Part shown: in pieces, positions 52,111 to 60,969 of the stretch | Layout of the letters: every line of letters starts with the position of its first letter | Position numbering within the stretch: the first letter of the stretch is position 1 | Source of the DNA: Betaproteobacteria bacterium | GTDB taxonomy: Bacteria > Pseudomonadota > Gammaproteobacteria > Burkholderiales > WYBJ01 | Assembly (NCBI GenBank): GCA_009377585.1 | Contig: WHTS01000013.1 | Coordinates: forward strand, 23,455 to 87,454 | Direction: 5' to 3' | DNA: 64,000 nt | Notes under the pieces: generated by a model | Told to the model about the DNA's origin: nothing | The model's database searches: none | The model's input: the letters and a program-made list of their open reading frames with translations, nothing else | Made by a program: the position numbers and the translations under genes

Positions 52111-55100
52111 TCTCTCGCGTCTTCATCGATCGACCCGTTTTCGCCTGGGTCATCGCGATCGTCATCATGCTTTCGGGCGTCGGCGCGATCGTCTCGCTGC
52201 CTGTCGAGCAATATCCCGACATCGCGCCGCCCACGATCAACATCCGCACGAATTATCCCGGGGCTTCGGCCGAAGCGCTGGAAACGAGCGTGACGCAGAT
52301 CATCGAGCAGCAGCTCACCGGTATCGACGGGATGATCTACTTCTCGTCGACGTCCGACTCGGCAGGGCGTGTCCGCATGACCGTCACCTTCAACCGCGGG
52401 ACCGATCCGGATATCGCCCAGGTGCAGGTGCAGAACCGGGTGCAGCAAGGACTCTCGAGACTGCCCGATCAGGTCCGACAGCAGGGCATATCGGTCACCA
52501 AGGCCAGCACGGACTTCCTCCTGGTCCTGGCCGTCTACGACGAAACCGGCCTGCGCACCCGCAGCGACGTGTCGGATTACCTGACGTCGACGCTCCAGGA
52601 TCCGCTCGCGCGCGTGCCTGGTGTCGGCGACGTCAACGTGTTCGGTTCCCCCTATGCGATGCGCATCTGGCTCGACCCGTTCAAGCTGTCCAGCTTTCAA
52701 TTGATGCCGAGCGACGTCATTGCCGCAGTCGAGGCTCAGAACACTCAGGTGGCCGCCGGGCAGATCGGCGAGCAGCCGGCATTACCTGGTCAAATGCTCA
52801 ACGCAACGGTCATCGCGCGCTCCCGTCTGACGACGCCGGAGGAGTTTCGCAGTATCGTCGTGAAGACGAAGACCGACGGCTCCAAGGTTCTGCTGCAGGA
52901 CGTTGCGCGTGTCGAGCTGGGCTCCGAGACCTATACGTTCGCTAGCCGGCTGAATCTCTATCCGGCGGCGGGCATCGCAATTCAGCTCGCTCCGGGGGCC
53001 GATGCGCTGGAAACGGCAGAGCTCGTCAAGGCGACGGTCGAGCGCGCGGCCCGCTCCTTTCCCGAGGGACTGAGCTACGCTTACCCGATCGACGCGACCC
53101 ACTTCATCAGGCTCTCCATCAGGGAAGTGACCAAGACGCTGATCGAGGCGATCGTGCTGGTCGTGATCGTGATGTTCCTGTTTCTGCAGGGCTGGCGCGC
53201 GACGCTCATCCCGGCGGTCGCCGTGCCGGTCGTTCTTCTCGGCACGTTCGGTGTGCTGGCTGCCTTCGGTTTCACAATCAACACGCTGACGCTGTTCGGA
53301 CTGGTGCTATCGATCGGGCTGCTGGTGGACGATGCGATCGTCGTGGTGGAGAACGTCGAGCGCGTCATGCACGAAAACCCCGAGATGTCTGCGCGCGAGG
53401 CGACCATCCGCTCGATGGACGAGATCCAGACCGCGCTGATCGCGATCGGCCTGGTGCTCTCCGCCGTGTTCCTGCCGATGGCCTTCTTCGGCGGATCGGT
53501 CGGCGAGATCTACCGGCAATTCTCCATCACCGTCGTGTCTTCGATGCTGCTGTCGGTCGTGGTCGCGCTGGTGCTCACGCCAGCGTTGACAGCCACGCTT
53601 CTCAAGCAGAACACTCATGCGGGTCGGCAAAAGCGCAGCCGTTTGGTCCGCCTGGCTTCCCACGGCGGCGAGCGCTTCAATGCCTGGTTCCAGCGTAGCG
53701 CCGAACGCTACCGACGCGGCGTCGCGGCAATCATCCACCGGCCCGCGCCTGCCATGGTCGTCTACATCGCCACGACCTCGGCGCTCGTCCTGATTTTCGT
53801 CGGACTGCCGACAAGCTTTCTTCCCGTGGAAGATCAGGGGCGGGCCCAGATCCAGTTCACGCTACCGCCCGGGGCGACGCAGCAGCGCACCGAGGCAGTC
53901 GCTACCGAGATCCAGCATTATTTCCTGACCGATGAAAAGGCCAACGTCTCGGCCGTTTACACGATCACCGGCATCAGCCGGGCGGGTGCGGGACAGAACG
54001 CGGGACGCGGCTTCATCGCTCTTGCGCCGTGGGAGCAGCGCGAGGGCCCGGAGAATTCGGCCTCGGCGATCGTCCAGCGCGCATCGCGGGAGCTCGCGCG
54101 ACTGCGCGACGCGCGCTTCTACGCGCTCAATCCGCCGCCCGTGCGCGGCCTCGGCGACTCGTCGGGGTTCGAGATGCACCTGCTCAACAGCGGCGGATTG
54201 AGCCGCGAGGAATTCAAGGCCCGCGCCGAGCAGCTGGTCGAGGCAGCGCAGCACGAGCCCGCCCTGAGCGCCGTGCGCCTGAACACGCTGGAGGACGTGG
54301 CAACGCTGCAGATTGCGATCGACGAGGAAAAAGTCGGTGCACTCGGGCTTGCGCAGCGCGATGTCGACGCCACGCTGACCACCGCGTGGGGCGGCAACTA
54401 CGTGAACGACTTCGTCGACCGCGGGCGCGTGAAGCGCGTCTACGTGCAAGGGGACGCACCGTATCGCAGCCGGCCCGAGGACCTCGCGTCCTGGTTCGTG
54501 CGCTCGGCCGACGGCAAGATGACGCCGTTCTCGGCCTTCGCCACGATCTCGTGGGCAAGAGCGCCCACCGCGCTTGCGCGCTTCAACGGTCAGCCGGCGT
54601 ACGAAATCCAGGGCGAGGCCAGCGCAGGCCGCAGCTCGGGCGACGCAATGGATCGCATTGAAGCGCTTGCGGGACAACTGCCGGGAACGGCAACGGCGTG
54701 GAGCGGACTTTCTTACCAGGAGCGGGTTTCGGGCGGTCAGGCACCCCTCCTCTATGCCGTCTCGCTGCTTGTAATCTTCCTATGTCTCGCGGCGCTCTTC
54801 GAGAGCTGGTCGATTCCGGCCTCGGTGATGCTCGTCATTCCGCTCGGGCTGGTGGGTGCCGCAATCGCCGTGGCGCTACGCGGTCTGGAAAACGACGTCT
54901 ATTTTCAGGTTGGGCTTCTCACAACGGCGGGTCTCACCGCGAAGAACGCGATCCTCATCGTGGAGTTCGCAGACCAGGCGCAAAGGCTGGGCAAATCGGC
55001 CGCGGAAGCCGCAATCGCGGCAGCCCGGCTGCGACTGCGCCCGATCCTCATGACGAGCTTCGCCTTCATCTTCGGTGTTCTGCCACTCGCCGTGTCGACG

Positions 55101-55256
55101 GGGGCCGGCGCCCAAAGCCGCATTGCCATCGGTACCGCAGTGATCGGGGGCATGCTCACGGCAACCGTGCTCGCCATCTTTTTCGTCCCCCTGTTCTACG
55201 TGTTCGTCCGGCGATGGTTCGGTGGACAGACGAAGCGGGAAGAGGTCGTAGCATGA
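52107..55256 (+). CDS. RND multidrug efflux pump (AcrB/MexB family, HAE1)
   Basis: GTG start at 52107, 1049 residues. FIDRPVFAWVIAIVIMLSG, NIRTNYPGASAEALETSVTQIIEQQL, GLLVDDAIVVVENVERVMHE (proton-relay Asp pair) and TAKNAILIVEFADQ are intact. FHGAGQ-like glycine motifs (GAGQNAGRGFIALAPWEQRE) are typical of AcrB docking regions. It is distinct from the pump at 40968 in its loop insertions. Overlaps genes on both sides by 4 bp, so translation of the three genes is coupled. Confidence 0.96.
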   Translation: MISRVFIDRPVFAWVIAIVIMLSGVGAIVSLPVEQYPDIAPPTINIRTNYPGASAEALETSVTQIIEQQLTGIDGMIYFSSTSDSAGRVRMTVTFNRGTDPDIAQVQVQNRVQQGLSRLPDQVRQQGISVTKASTDFLLVLAVYDETGLRTRSDVSDYLTSTLQDPLARVPGVGDVNVFGSPYAMRIWLDPFKLSSFQLMPSDVIAAVEAQNTQVAAGQIGEQPALPGQMLNATVIARSRLTTPEEFRSIVVKTKTDGSKVLLQDVARVELGSETYTFASRLNLYPAAGIAIQLAPGADALETAELVKATVERAARSFPEGLSYAYPIDATHFIRLSIREVTKTLIEAIVLVVIVMFLFLQGWRATLIPAVAVPVVLLGTFGVLAAFGFTINTLTLFGLVLSIGLLVDDAIVVVENVERVMHENPEMSAREATIRSMDEIQTALIAIGLVLSAVFLPMAFFGGSVGEIYRQFSITVVSSMLLSVVVALVLTPALTATLLKQNTHAGRQKRSRLVRLASHGGERFNAWFQRSAERYRRGVAAIIHRPAPAMVVYIATTSALVLIFVGLPTSFLPVEDQGRAQIQFTLPPGATQQRTEAVATEIQHYFLTDEKANVSAVYTITGISRAGAGQNAGRGFIALAPWEQREGPENSASAIVQRASRELARLRDARFYALNPPPVRGLGDSSGFEMHLLNSGGLSREEFKARAEQLVEAAQHEPALSAVRLNTLEDVATLQIAIDEEKVGALGLAQRDVDATLTTAWGGNYVNDFVDRGRVKRVYVQGDAPYRSRPEDLASWFVRSADGKMTPFSAFATISWARAPTALARFNGQPAYEIQGEASAGRSSGDAMDRIEALAGQLPGTATAWSGLSYQERVSGGQAPLLYAVSLLVIFLCLAALFESWSIPASVMLVIPLGLVGAAIAVALRGLENDVYFQVGLLTTAGLTAKNAILIVEFADQAQRLGKSAAEAAIAAARLRLRPILMTSFAFIFGVLPLAVSTGAGAQSRIAIGTAVIGGMLTATVLAIFFVPLFYVFVRRWFGGQTKREEVVA

Positions 55257-56680
55257 GTGTGCGCCGTGGCACTCGCATGCGGATCATCGTCGCGCTCGCA
55301 ATGCTAGGCGGCTGCAGCCTCGCCCCGCAGTACGAGCGGCCGACGCCCGCCATACCGCCGACGTGGCCAGCAGGCGACGCGTATATGAAGACGACTGAGG
55401 CGATGCTGCCCAAGTTGAGCTACCGGGACATCTTCCGCGCCCCCGCGCTACAAATTCTCATCGAACGTGCGCTTGCGAACAATCAGGACTTGAAGCTCGC
55501 CCTGGCGAATGTCGCGGTGGTACGCGGGCAGCTACGGGTGCAGCGCGCGCAGGTCTTGCCGCGGATCGACGGCTCTGCGGGTGTCAGCGCGGACAAACGG
55601 TCTGACCGCTCATCTAGCGGTGCGGGCGGTAGCAGTGACAACGGCGACCGCATGTCCACCATCTACGAACTGGGTGTTGGGCTCACTGCGTTCGAGCTGG
55701 ACTTGTTCGGGCGTTTGCGTAGTCTGAACGAATCCGCCTTGCAAGACTATCTGGCGAGCGAAGCTGGAGTTCGTGCGACACGTCTGACCCTCGTCGCCGA
55801 AGTCGCGAATGCGTACCTCCGGATCGCTGCCGACAGAAGCCTGCTAACGATCGCCAGGGATACCGCGGCGACTGCCGAGCGCAGCGTCGAGCTCACGCGT
55901 GCCCGGCTGGCGGGTGGCATTGCCCCCCGCAGCGACTTGCGTCAAGCCGAAACGGTGCTCGCGCAGGCGCAATCCGATTTGGCCAGTCTCACTACCATCG
56001 TGGCGCAGGGCCGCAACGCGCTCGAGTTGCTCGTCGGCTCGCCGGTGAGCGAAGCAGAACTCGCGCCCTCCATCGAAAGCATTGACGGGATGCTCGCGGA
56101 GCTGCCAACTGGGTTGGACTCATACATCCTGCTGCGGCGCCCTGATGTCCTACAGGCTGAGTATCAGCTAAGGTCGTTCAACGCACTCATTGGTGCAGCT
56201 CGTGCCGCCTTTTTTCCGCGGATCACCCTCACCGCCGCGACGGGGCTCACTAGTACGGCTCTATCCTCGCTGTTCACAGCTGGCGCGTTCTCCTGGACTG
56301 TACAGCCTTCACTGTTGCTGCCCATCTTCGATGGCGGCGCCAATCAAGGCAACCTGGAGGCCTCGATAGCGCTGCGCGAGGCCGCCACGGCGAGATATCA
56401 GAAGACGATCCAGACCGCCTTTCGCGAGGTTGCCGACGCCCTTGCACGGCGCGGAACGATCGACGACCAGTTCGAAGCGCAGACTCGGCTCGAGGAAGCG
56501 GCCCGCGACAACTACGAGCTCGCGAATGCGCGCTATCGCCAGGGCGTCGAGTCGTATTTGAGTACTCTGGACGCACAGCGCACGTTGTACAGCGCACGCC
56601 GTTCGCTCGTCTCGACGTGGCTCGTGCGCGCGGAGAGTCTCGTCGAGCTGTACCGGACAATCGGCGGAGATGCCGTATAG
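55253..56680 (+). CDS. RND efflux outer-membrane factor, lipoprotein
   Basis: The product has 475 residues with lipobox ALAMLGGC, then SLAPQYERPTPAIPP, YRDIFRAPALQILIERALANNQDLKLALANV, FELDLFGRLRSLNESAL, RRPDVLQAEYQLRSFNALIGAARAAFFPRITL and YRQGVESYLSTLDAQRTLYSAR. An OprM/CusC-like channel ending RND operon 3. Its codons look less GC-biased than its neighbours (for example several CTA/TTG/AGT codons), which may hint at separate origin. Confidence 0.94.
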   Translation: MSVRRGTRMRIIVALAMLGGCSLAPQYERPTPAIPPTWPAGDAYMKTTEAMLPKLSYRDIFRAPALQILIERALANNQDLKLALANVAVVRGQLRVQRAQVLPRIDGSAGVSADKRSDRSSSGAGGSSDNGDRMSTIYELGVGLTAFELDLFGRLRSLNESALQDYLASEAGVRATRLTLVAEVANAYLRIAADRSLLTIARDTAATAERSVELTRARLAGGIAPRSDLRQAETVLAQAQSDLASLTTIVAQGRNALELLVGSPVSEAELAPSIESIDGMLAELPTGLDSYILLRRPDVLQAEYQLRSFNALIGAARAAFFPRITLTAATGLTSTALSSLFTAGAFSWTVQPSLLLPIFDGGANQGNLEASIALREAATARYQKTIQTAFREVADALARRGTIDDQFEAQTRLEEAARDNYELANARYRQGVESYLSTLDAQRTLYSARRSLVSTWLVRAESLVELYRTIGGDAV

Positions 56681-56693
56681 AGTGGTCGTTTTC

Positions 56694-57224
56694 CTAACTT
56701 TTCTCCGGGTGGTGCATCGGTGTTTCCGGTCGCTCTCCAGCGGCAAGCGTACCCCCGCCTTTCTTCTCTTGCGGTTTGCCGGGACCGTCGTGCTCGGGTT
56801 CCAGCTTGCGCTCGACTAGCGGATGCGGCTTGGACGCCGCCGTGCCACCGCTGCCGTACGGACGGGTGATGATTTCCAGCAGATGCCCGTTTGGATCGTC
56901 GAAGTAGAGCCCGCGTCCGTCGTCCCAGCCGTTTATCTGATTGCGCTCGCGGCGGGAGGGATCTGCCCAATACGTGAGGCTGCGTTCGCGAATTCGCGCG
57001 AAGATCTCATCGAACTCGGTCTCGCTCACGAGAAAGGCATAGTGCTGGGAGGTGATCTCGCCTTCGGTTTCCATGTAATCGAGCGAGGTGTCATCACCCA
57101 CTTTCACCACTGCGAACGGGCCGAGCAACGAAGGTGTCGGCAGGCCCATGATCTCGGTCAGAAACAGCGCCGCAGCCTGCTTATCGTGCGCGGCCACGAT
57201 CGTGTGATTCAGTCGAACGGCCAT
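56694..57224 (-). CDS. VOC-family (glyoxalase/dioxygenase-like) protein
   Basis: ATG at 57224 (MAVRLNHTIVAA), 176 residues. One VOC unit: NHTIVAAHDKQAAALFLTEIMGL, PFAVVKVGDDTSLDYME, HYAFLVSETEFDEIFARI and GRGLYFDDPNGHLLEIITRP, with His near the start, His and the terminal Glu as metal ligands. A Lys/Pro/Glu-rich tail of about 45 residues follows and is probably disordered. It is cotranscribed with the rhodanese gene upstream (50-bp gap). The substrate is unknown. Confidence 0.88.
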   Translation of the reverse strand: MAVRLNHTIVAAHDKQAAALFLTEIMGLPTPSLLGPFAVVKVGDDTSLDYMETEGEITSQHYAFLVSETEFDEIFARIRERSLTYWADPSRRERNQINGWDDGRGLYFDDPNGHLLEIITRPYGSGGTAASKPHPLVERKLEPEHDGPGKPQEKKGGGTLAAGERPETPMHHPEKS

Positions 57225-57273
57225 GATCACAATCCTTTGTCGCGATGGACACCCGGGATTCGTCGCCCTCGAG

Positions 57274-57603
57274 CTACTTGGGCTCCACCGGGAGGCCTGC
57301 ACTGAGCCACGCGTCGAACCCGCCGCTCAGGGGATGCACGTCCTTGAAGCCGCGTTCTGCAAGTTGTTGCGCCACACGGGCGCTCGAGGCTTCCTCGGGT
57401 CAGGTGCAGTAAGTCACGACAAGCCGATCGTGCGGTACGTTCCCGATGTTCCCGGGCTCGTCGACAGGCACCGGCAGCGCGCCCGGCAGCTTCGTCGGGG
57501 CTTCCCGCCACGCCTTAGGGTTGCGAGAGTCGATAAATTGAACCTTCTCGCCGTGCTGCAGCTTGTCGTCTATTTGGTGCGGGGTCATCTTGGGTTCGGC
57601 CAT
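57274..57603 (-). CDS. Single-domain rhodanese with an in-frame UGA beside the active-site cysteine
   Basis: Start at the ATG at 57603 (MAEPKMTPHQ). KVQFIDSRNPKAW, PGALPVPVDEPG and DRLVVTYCT are a rhodanese domain up to the UGA at 57400-57402. Immediately after it the same frame continues with PEEASSARVAQQLAERGF, VHPLSGGFDAWL and AGLPVEPK to TAG at 57274. The family has CTCP at this point, so UGA replaces a cysteine codon (one base from TGC/TGT). Total about 109 residues if read through. Either a nonsense mutation or selenocysteine; a hairpin with the right geometry follows (see findings). Confidence 0.65.
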
Positions 57604-57742
57604 GGCAGTCGTGCTCCGGTGCGGTTGACTTGTTCGGTTGCCTTGTTCAACCACTGGAAACCGAGCCCACTTGCCTGCAATATCGGTACCCCGGTCGATG
57701 CGGGCGCGGCTCCGGCTTTGCAAGCCCCGCTCTATTGATCGT

Positions 57743-57820
57743 TCCGTATTGGACGACAGTCCAATACGGACGCGACGCTCCCCTCTCCCCCCGGGAGAGG
57801 GGTTGGGGGTGAGGGACGAG
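57743..57820. repeat. Two palindromes downstream of the dnaE2 operon
   Basis: A perfect 12-bp inverted repeat TCCGTATTGGAC-gaca-GTCCAATACGGA (57743-57770) has no T-run. Next to it, a REP-like hairpin CCTCTCCCCCCGGGAGAGG (57782-57800) with GGGGTGAGGGA flank belongs to the family at 29518-29553. Nothing else is seen in 57604-57894. Confidence 0.75.
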
Positions 57821-57894
57821 CGTGACATGAAATAGGGAACGCTCGATAGTTTGCGAATGACGAACCGTGATGTATCGCGCTTGGTTTTGCCGTG

Positions 57895-60800
57895 TCAGTG
57901 AAAATCCCGACTCTGCGTGGGCAGCGCACCCAGCAGATGACTATGATCGACCAGCCGTCGTGCTACGACATGCACGACATCCCCGACGCGTTGCACCTCC
58001 CCCACGATACCGAGAAGCCGGGATGCGAGCAGCTCGCGCCGCTGCCGCTCCGCCACGCGGGACCAGACGACCACGTTGACGTTCCCCGTCTCGTCTTCGA
58101 GCGTGACGAAGATGACGCCGCTCGCGGTGTCCGGTCGCTGCCGACAAGTCACGATGCCTCCGGTATGGAGCGTGCGTCCGTTGGGTGCACGCTGAACCTC
58201 TTCGGCACTCTGAATGCGCAACTGCTTGAGGCGGGAACGCAGCAACGCCAGCGGATGCCGCCTTAGCGTGAGCCCGAGTCGGCGGTAGTCGGCAACGATG
58301 TCCTGGCCCTCGGTCGGCAGCTCCAGCGCGGCCTGCTGCCCGGTCCGCACCACGCTGATGGGAGCATCCGCGGCCACCCGCCCTAACGTCGCCCACAGGG
58401 CCTCCCTACGATGACCGGTGAGCGCGCGCAGCGCATCCCCATCGGCGAGGCAGTCGAGGTCATGGCGATCGAGCCCGCTACGGGCGAAGAAGTCTTCGCT
58501 GCCAAGAAATGGTGCGCACTGCCGTGCGGCGACGATGCGCTCACCGGACACCTGTTTGAGGCCCTTCACCATGTGCAGACCGAGGCGAACGACAGGCTCG
58601 CCGGAGTAGCCGCACTCGAGCGTCGAGAACCACGCGCTCGCGGTGACATCGACCGGCCGGAGCTCGACACCGTGCCGCTTGGCATCCTGCACGAGTTGCG
58701 CCGGCGCATAGAACCCGAGCGGCTGGGCGTTGAGGAGCGCGGCGCAGAACGCAGCGGGCTCGTGACACTTGATCCAGGACGAGACGTACACGAGAAGCGC
58801 GAAGCTCGCCGCATGCGACTCCGGGAAGCCGTACTCGCCGAAGCCCTGAATCATCCGGTAGATTTGCTCGGCGTAGGCTTGGTCGTAGCCGCGCGCCAGC
58901 ATTCCGTCGATCAGCTTGCGCTCGAACGCCCCGATGCCACCTCGACGGCGCCAGGCTGCCATGGCGCGGCGAAGCCGATCCGCCTCACCGGCGGTGAAGC
59001 CCGCCGCGACGATTGCGAGCTGCATCACTTGCTCCTGGAAGATCGCCACCCCCAGCGTGCGCTCGAGCACCTGTTCTACGTCAGCGGATGGATATGCCAC
59101 CGCCTGTTCCCCCGCCCGGCGGGCGAGGTAAGGATGGACCATCCCGCCCTGAATCGGGCCCGGACGCACGATCGCGACCTCGATCACGAGATCGTAAAAC
59201 CGGCGTGGCTTCAACCGCGGCAGCATGCTCATCTGCGCGCGAGACTCGACCTGGAAGACCCCGACGCTGTCGCCTTTGCAGAGCATGTCGTACACCGCGT
59301 GATCCTCGGCCGGGATGTCCTGCATGCGCATTGCGGTGCCGCGGAAGCGGTTGATGAGATCGAGCGCGCCACGGATACAGGAGAGCATGCCCAGACCCAG
59401 CACATCGACCTTCAACAACCCCAGGGCATCGAGGTCGTCCTTGTCCCACTGGATGACGGTGCGCTCGGCCATGGCAGCGTTCTCGATGGGCACGCAGCGG
59501 GACAGCAGGTCGCCAGTGAGGACGAAGCCGCCAGGGTGCTGGGACAGGTGCCGGGGGAACCCGACGAGCTCGCCGGCCAGCGCCTGGAGCATGCGCACCT
59601 TGGGATTGTCGGGATCGAAGCCGGCCTCGATCAGGCGATCCGGGAGCACCTTGCGCCCATCCCACCAGGCCATGACCCCGGCGAGCTTATCCACCTGGTC
59701 GAGCGAAAATCCGAGCGCCTTGCCGACATCGCGCAGCGCACTCTTCGGCCGGTAGGTGACAGCGATCGCGGTCATGCCGGCGTGCTCGCGCCCGTACTTC
59801 GTGTAGATGTACTGGATGACCTCCTCGCGCCGCTCGTGCTCGAAGTCCACGTCGATGTCCGGCGGCTCGTTGCGCTCGCGCGAGATGAATCGCTCGAAGA
59901 GCACGTTCATGCGGTCGGGATCGACCTCGGTGATCCCGAGGCAGTAGCAGACAACGGAATTGGCCGCCGATCCACGCCCTTGGCAAAGGATCTTCTCGTC
60001 CCGAGCGAAGCGCACGATGTCGTACACGGTGAGGAAGTACGGCTCGTACCTGAGATCGGCGATCAGCGCGAGCTCGTATTCGATGAGGTCGCGGACCTTG
60101 GTCGGGACGCCGGCCGGATAGCGCCGTGCGCCACCCTCGTAGCTGAGCCTGCGCAGATAGGAGGTCGGTGTCTCGCCGTCCGGCACGATCTCCTTCGGGT
60201 ACCGATAGCGGATCTCGTCGAGGGAGAACGTGCAGCGCTCGGCAACCGCCAGCGTCTCCATCAGAAGCTCCGGCGGGTAGATGTTGGCGAGCCGTCCGAT
60301 CGATCGCAGGTACCGCTCACCGTTCGGATACAGTGCCGAGCCTGCCTCGGCGACGGGCGTGCCGATCCGGACCGCGGTCAGCACGTTCTGCAGGGCCCGC
60401 CGCTGCCGAGCATGCATGTGCACGTCACCGGCGGCGACGACCGGGATGCCTACCGCGCCAGCGGTTGCCTGGATCAGATGGAGCTGGTGCGCATCATCCG
60501 GGCCACGCAGCAGCTCGGCAGCCGCCCAGGCCCGCCCAGGGAAGGCATCCGTGATCCAGCGGGCATCGTCGATCTTGGGGATAGGATCGGGCAACCAGAG
60601 CGCCACACAATCCGCAATCGCGAGGTCGTGCCGTTCGAGCCGGTATTCGCCCTTCGGCGCCTGCCGGCGCCCCCGGGTGATGAGCTCGCAGAGGTTGCCG
60701 TAGCCGTTGCGATTCCGGGCGAGCAGGACGACGCGCAGACCGTCAACGATACGCAGCTCGCTCCCGATGAGGAGCCGCAGGCCGACATCCTTCGCCTCGA

Positions 60801-60960
60801 TGTGGGCTCGCACGATCCCGGCAAGCGAGCATTCGTCGGTGATCGCGAGCGCGGCATAGCCGAGCCTGGCAGCCTGCAACACCAGCTCCGCGGGGTGCGA
60901 GGCACCGCGCAGGAAACTGAAGTTGCTCGAGCAATGCAGCTCGGCGTAGGCCGGGACCAC
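57895..60960 (-). CDS. dnaE2: Error-prone DNA polymerase III alpha-type subunit DnaE2/ImuC
   Basis: GTG at 60960, 1021 residues. N-terminal PHP domain (YAELHCSSNFSFLRGASHPAELVLQAARLGY, DVHMHARQRRALQNVLTAVR), then the C-family polymerase core with FERFISRERNEPPDIDVDFEHERREEVIQYIYTKYG containing catalytic Asp residues. KVDVLGLGMLSCIRGALD, GVFQVESRAQMSMLPRLKPR and an OB-like C-terminus follow (VTLEDETGNVNVVVW). It performs error-prone lesion bypass with ImuA and ImuB after SOS induction. Gap to imuB 9 bp. Confidence 0.96.
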   Translation of the reverse strand: MVPAYAELHCSSNFSFLRGASHPAELVLQAARLGYAALAITDECSLAGIVRAHIEAKDVGLRLLIGSELRIVDGLRVVLLARNRNGYGNLCELITRGRRQAPKGEYRLERHDLAIADCVALWLPDPIPKIDDARWITDAFPGRAWAAAELLRGPDDAHQLHLIQATAGAVGIPVVAAGDVHMHARQRRALQNVLTAVRIGTPVAEAGSALYPNGERYLRSIGRLANIYPPELLMETLAVAERCTFSLDEIRYRYPKEIVPDGETPTSYLRRLSYEGGARRYPAGVPTKVRDLIEYELALIADLRYEPYFLTVYDIVRFARDEKILCQGRGSAANSVVCYCLGITEVDPDRMNVLFERFISRERNEPPDIDVDFEHERREEVIQYIYTKYGREHAGMTAIAVTYRPKSALRDVGKALGFSLDQVDKLAGVMAWWDGRKVLPDRLIEAGFDPDNPKVRMLQALAGELVGFPRHLSQHPGGFVLTGDLLSRCVPIENAAMAERTVIQWDKDDLDALGLLKVDVLGLGMLSCIRGALDLINRFRGTAMRMQDIPAEDHAVYDMLCKGDSVGVFQVESRAQMSMLPRLKPRRFYDLVIEVAIVRPGPIQGGMVHPYLARRAGEQAVAYPSADVEQVLERTLGVAIFQEQVMQLAIVAAGFTAGEADRLRRAMAAWRRRGGIGAFERKLIDGMLARGYDQAYAEQIYRMIQGFGEYGFPESHAASFALLVYVSSWIKCHEPAAFCAALLNAQPLGFYAPAQLVQDAKRHGVELRPVDVTASAWFSTLECGYSGEPVVRLGLHMVKGLKQVSGERIVAARQCAPFLGSEDFFARSGLDRHDLDCLADGDALRALTGHRREALWATLGRVAADAPISVVRTGQQAALELPTEGQDIVADYRRLGLTLRRHPLALLRSRLKQLRIQSAEEVQRAPNGRTLHTGGIVTCRQRPDTASGVIFVTLEDETGNVNVVVWSRVAERQRRELLASRLLGIVGEVQRVGDVVHVVARRLVDHSHLLGALPTQSRDFH

Positions 60961-60969
60961 GGCGACGAC

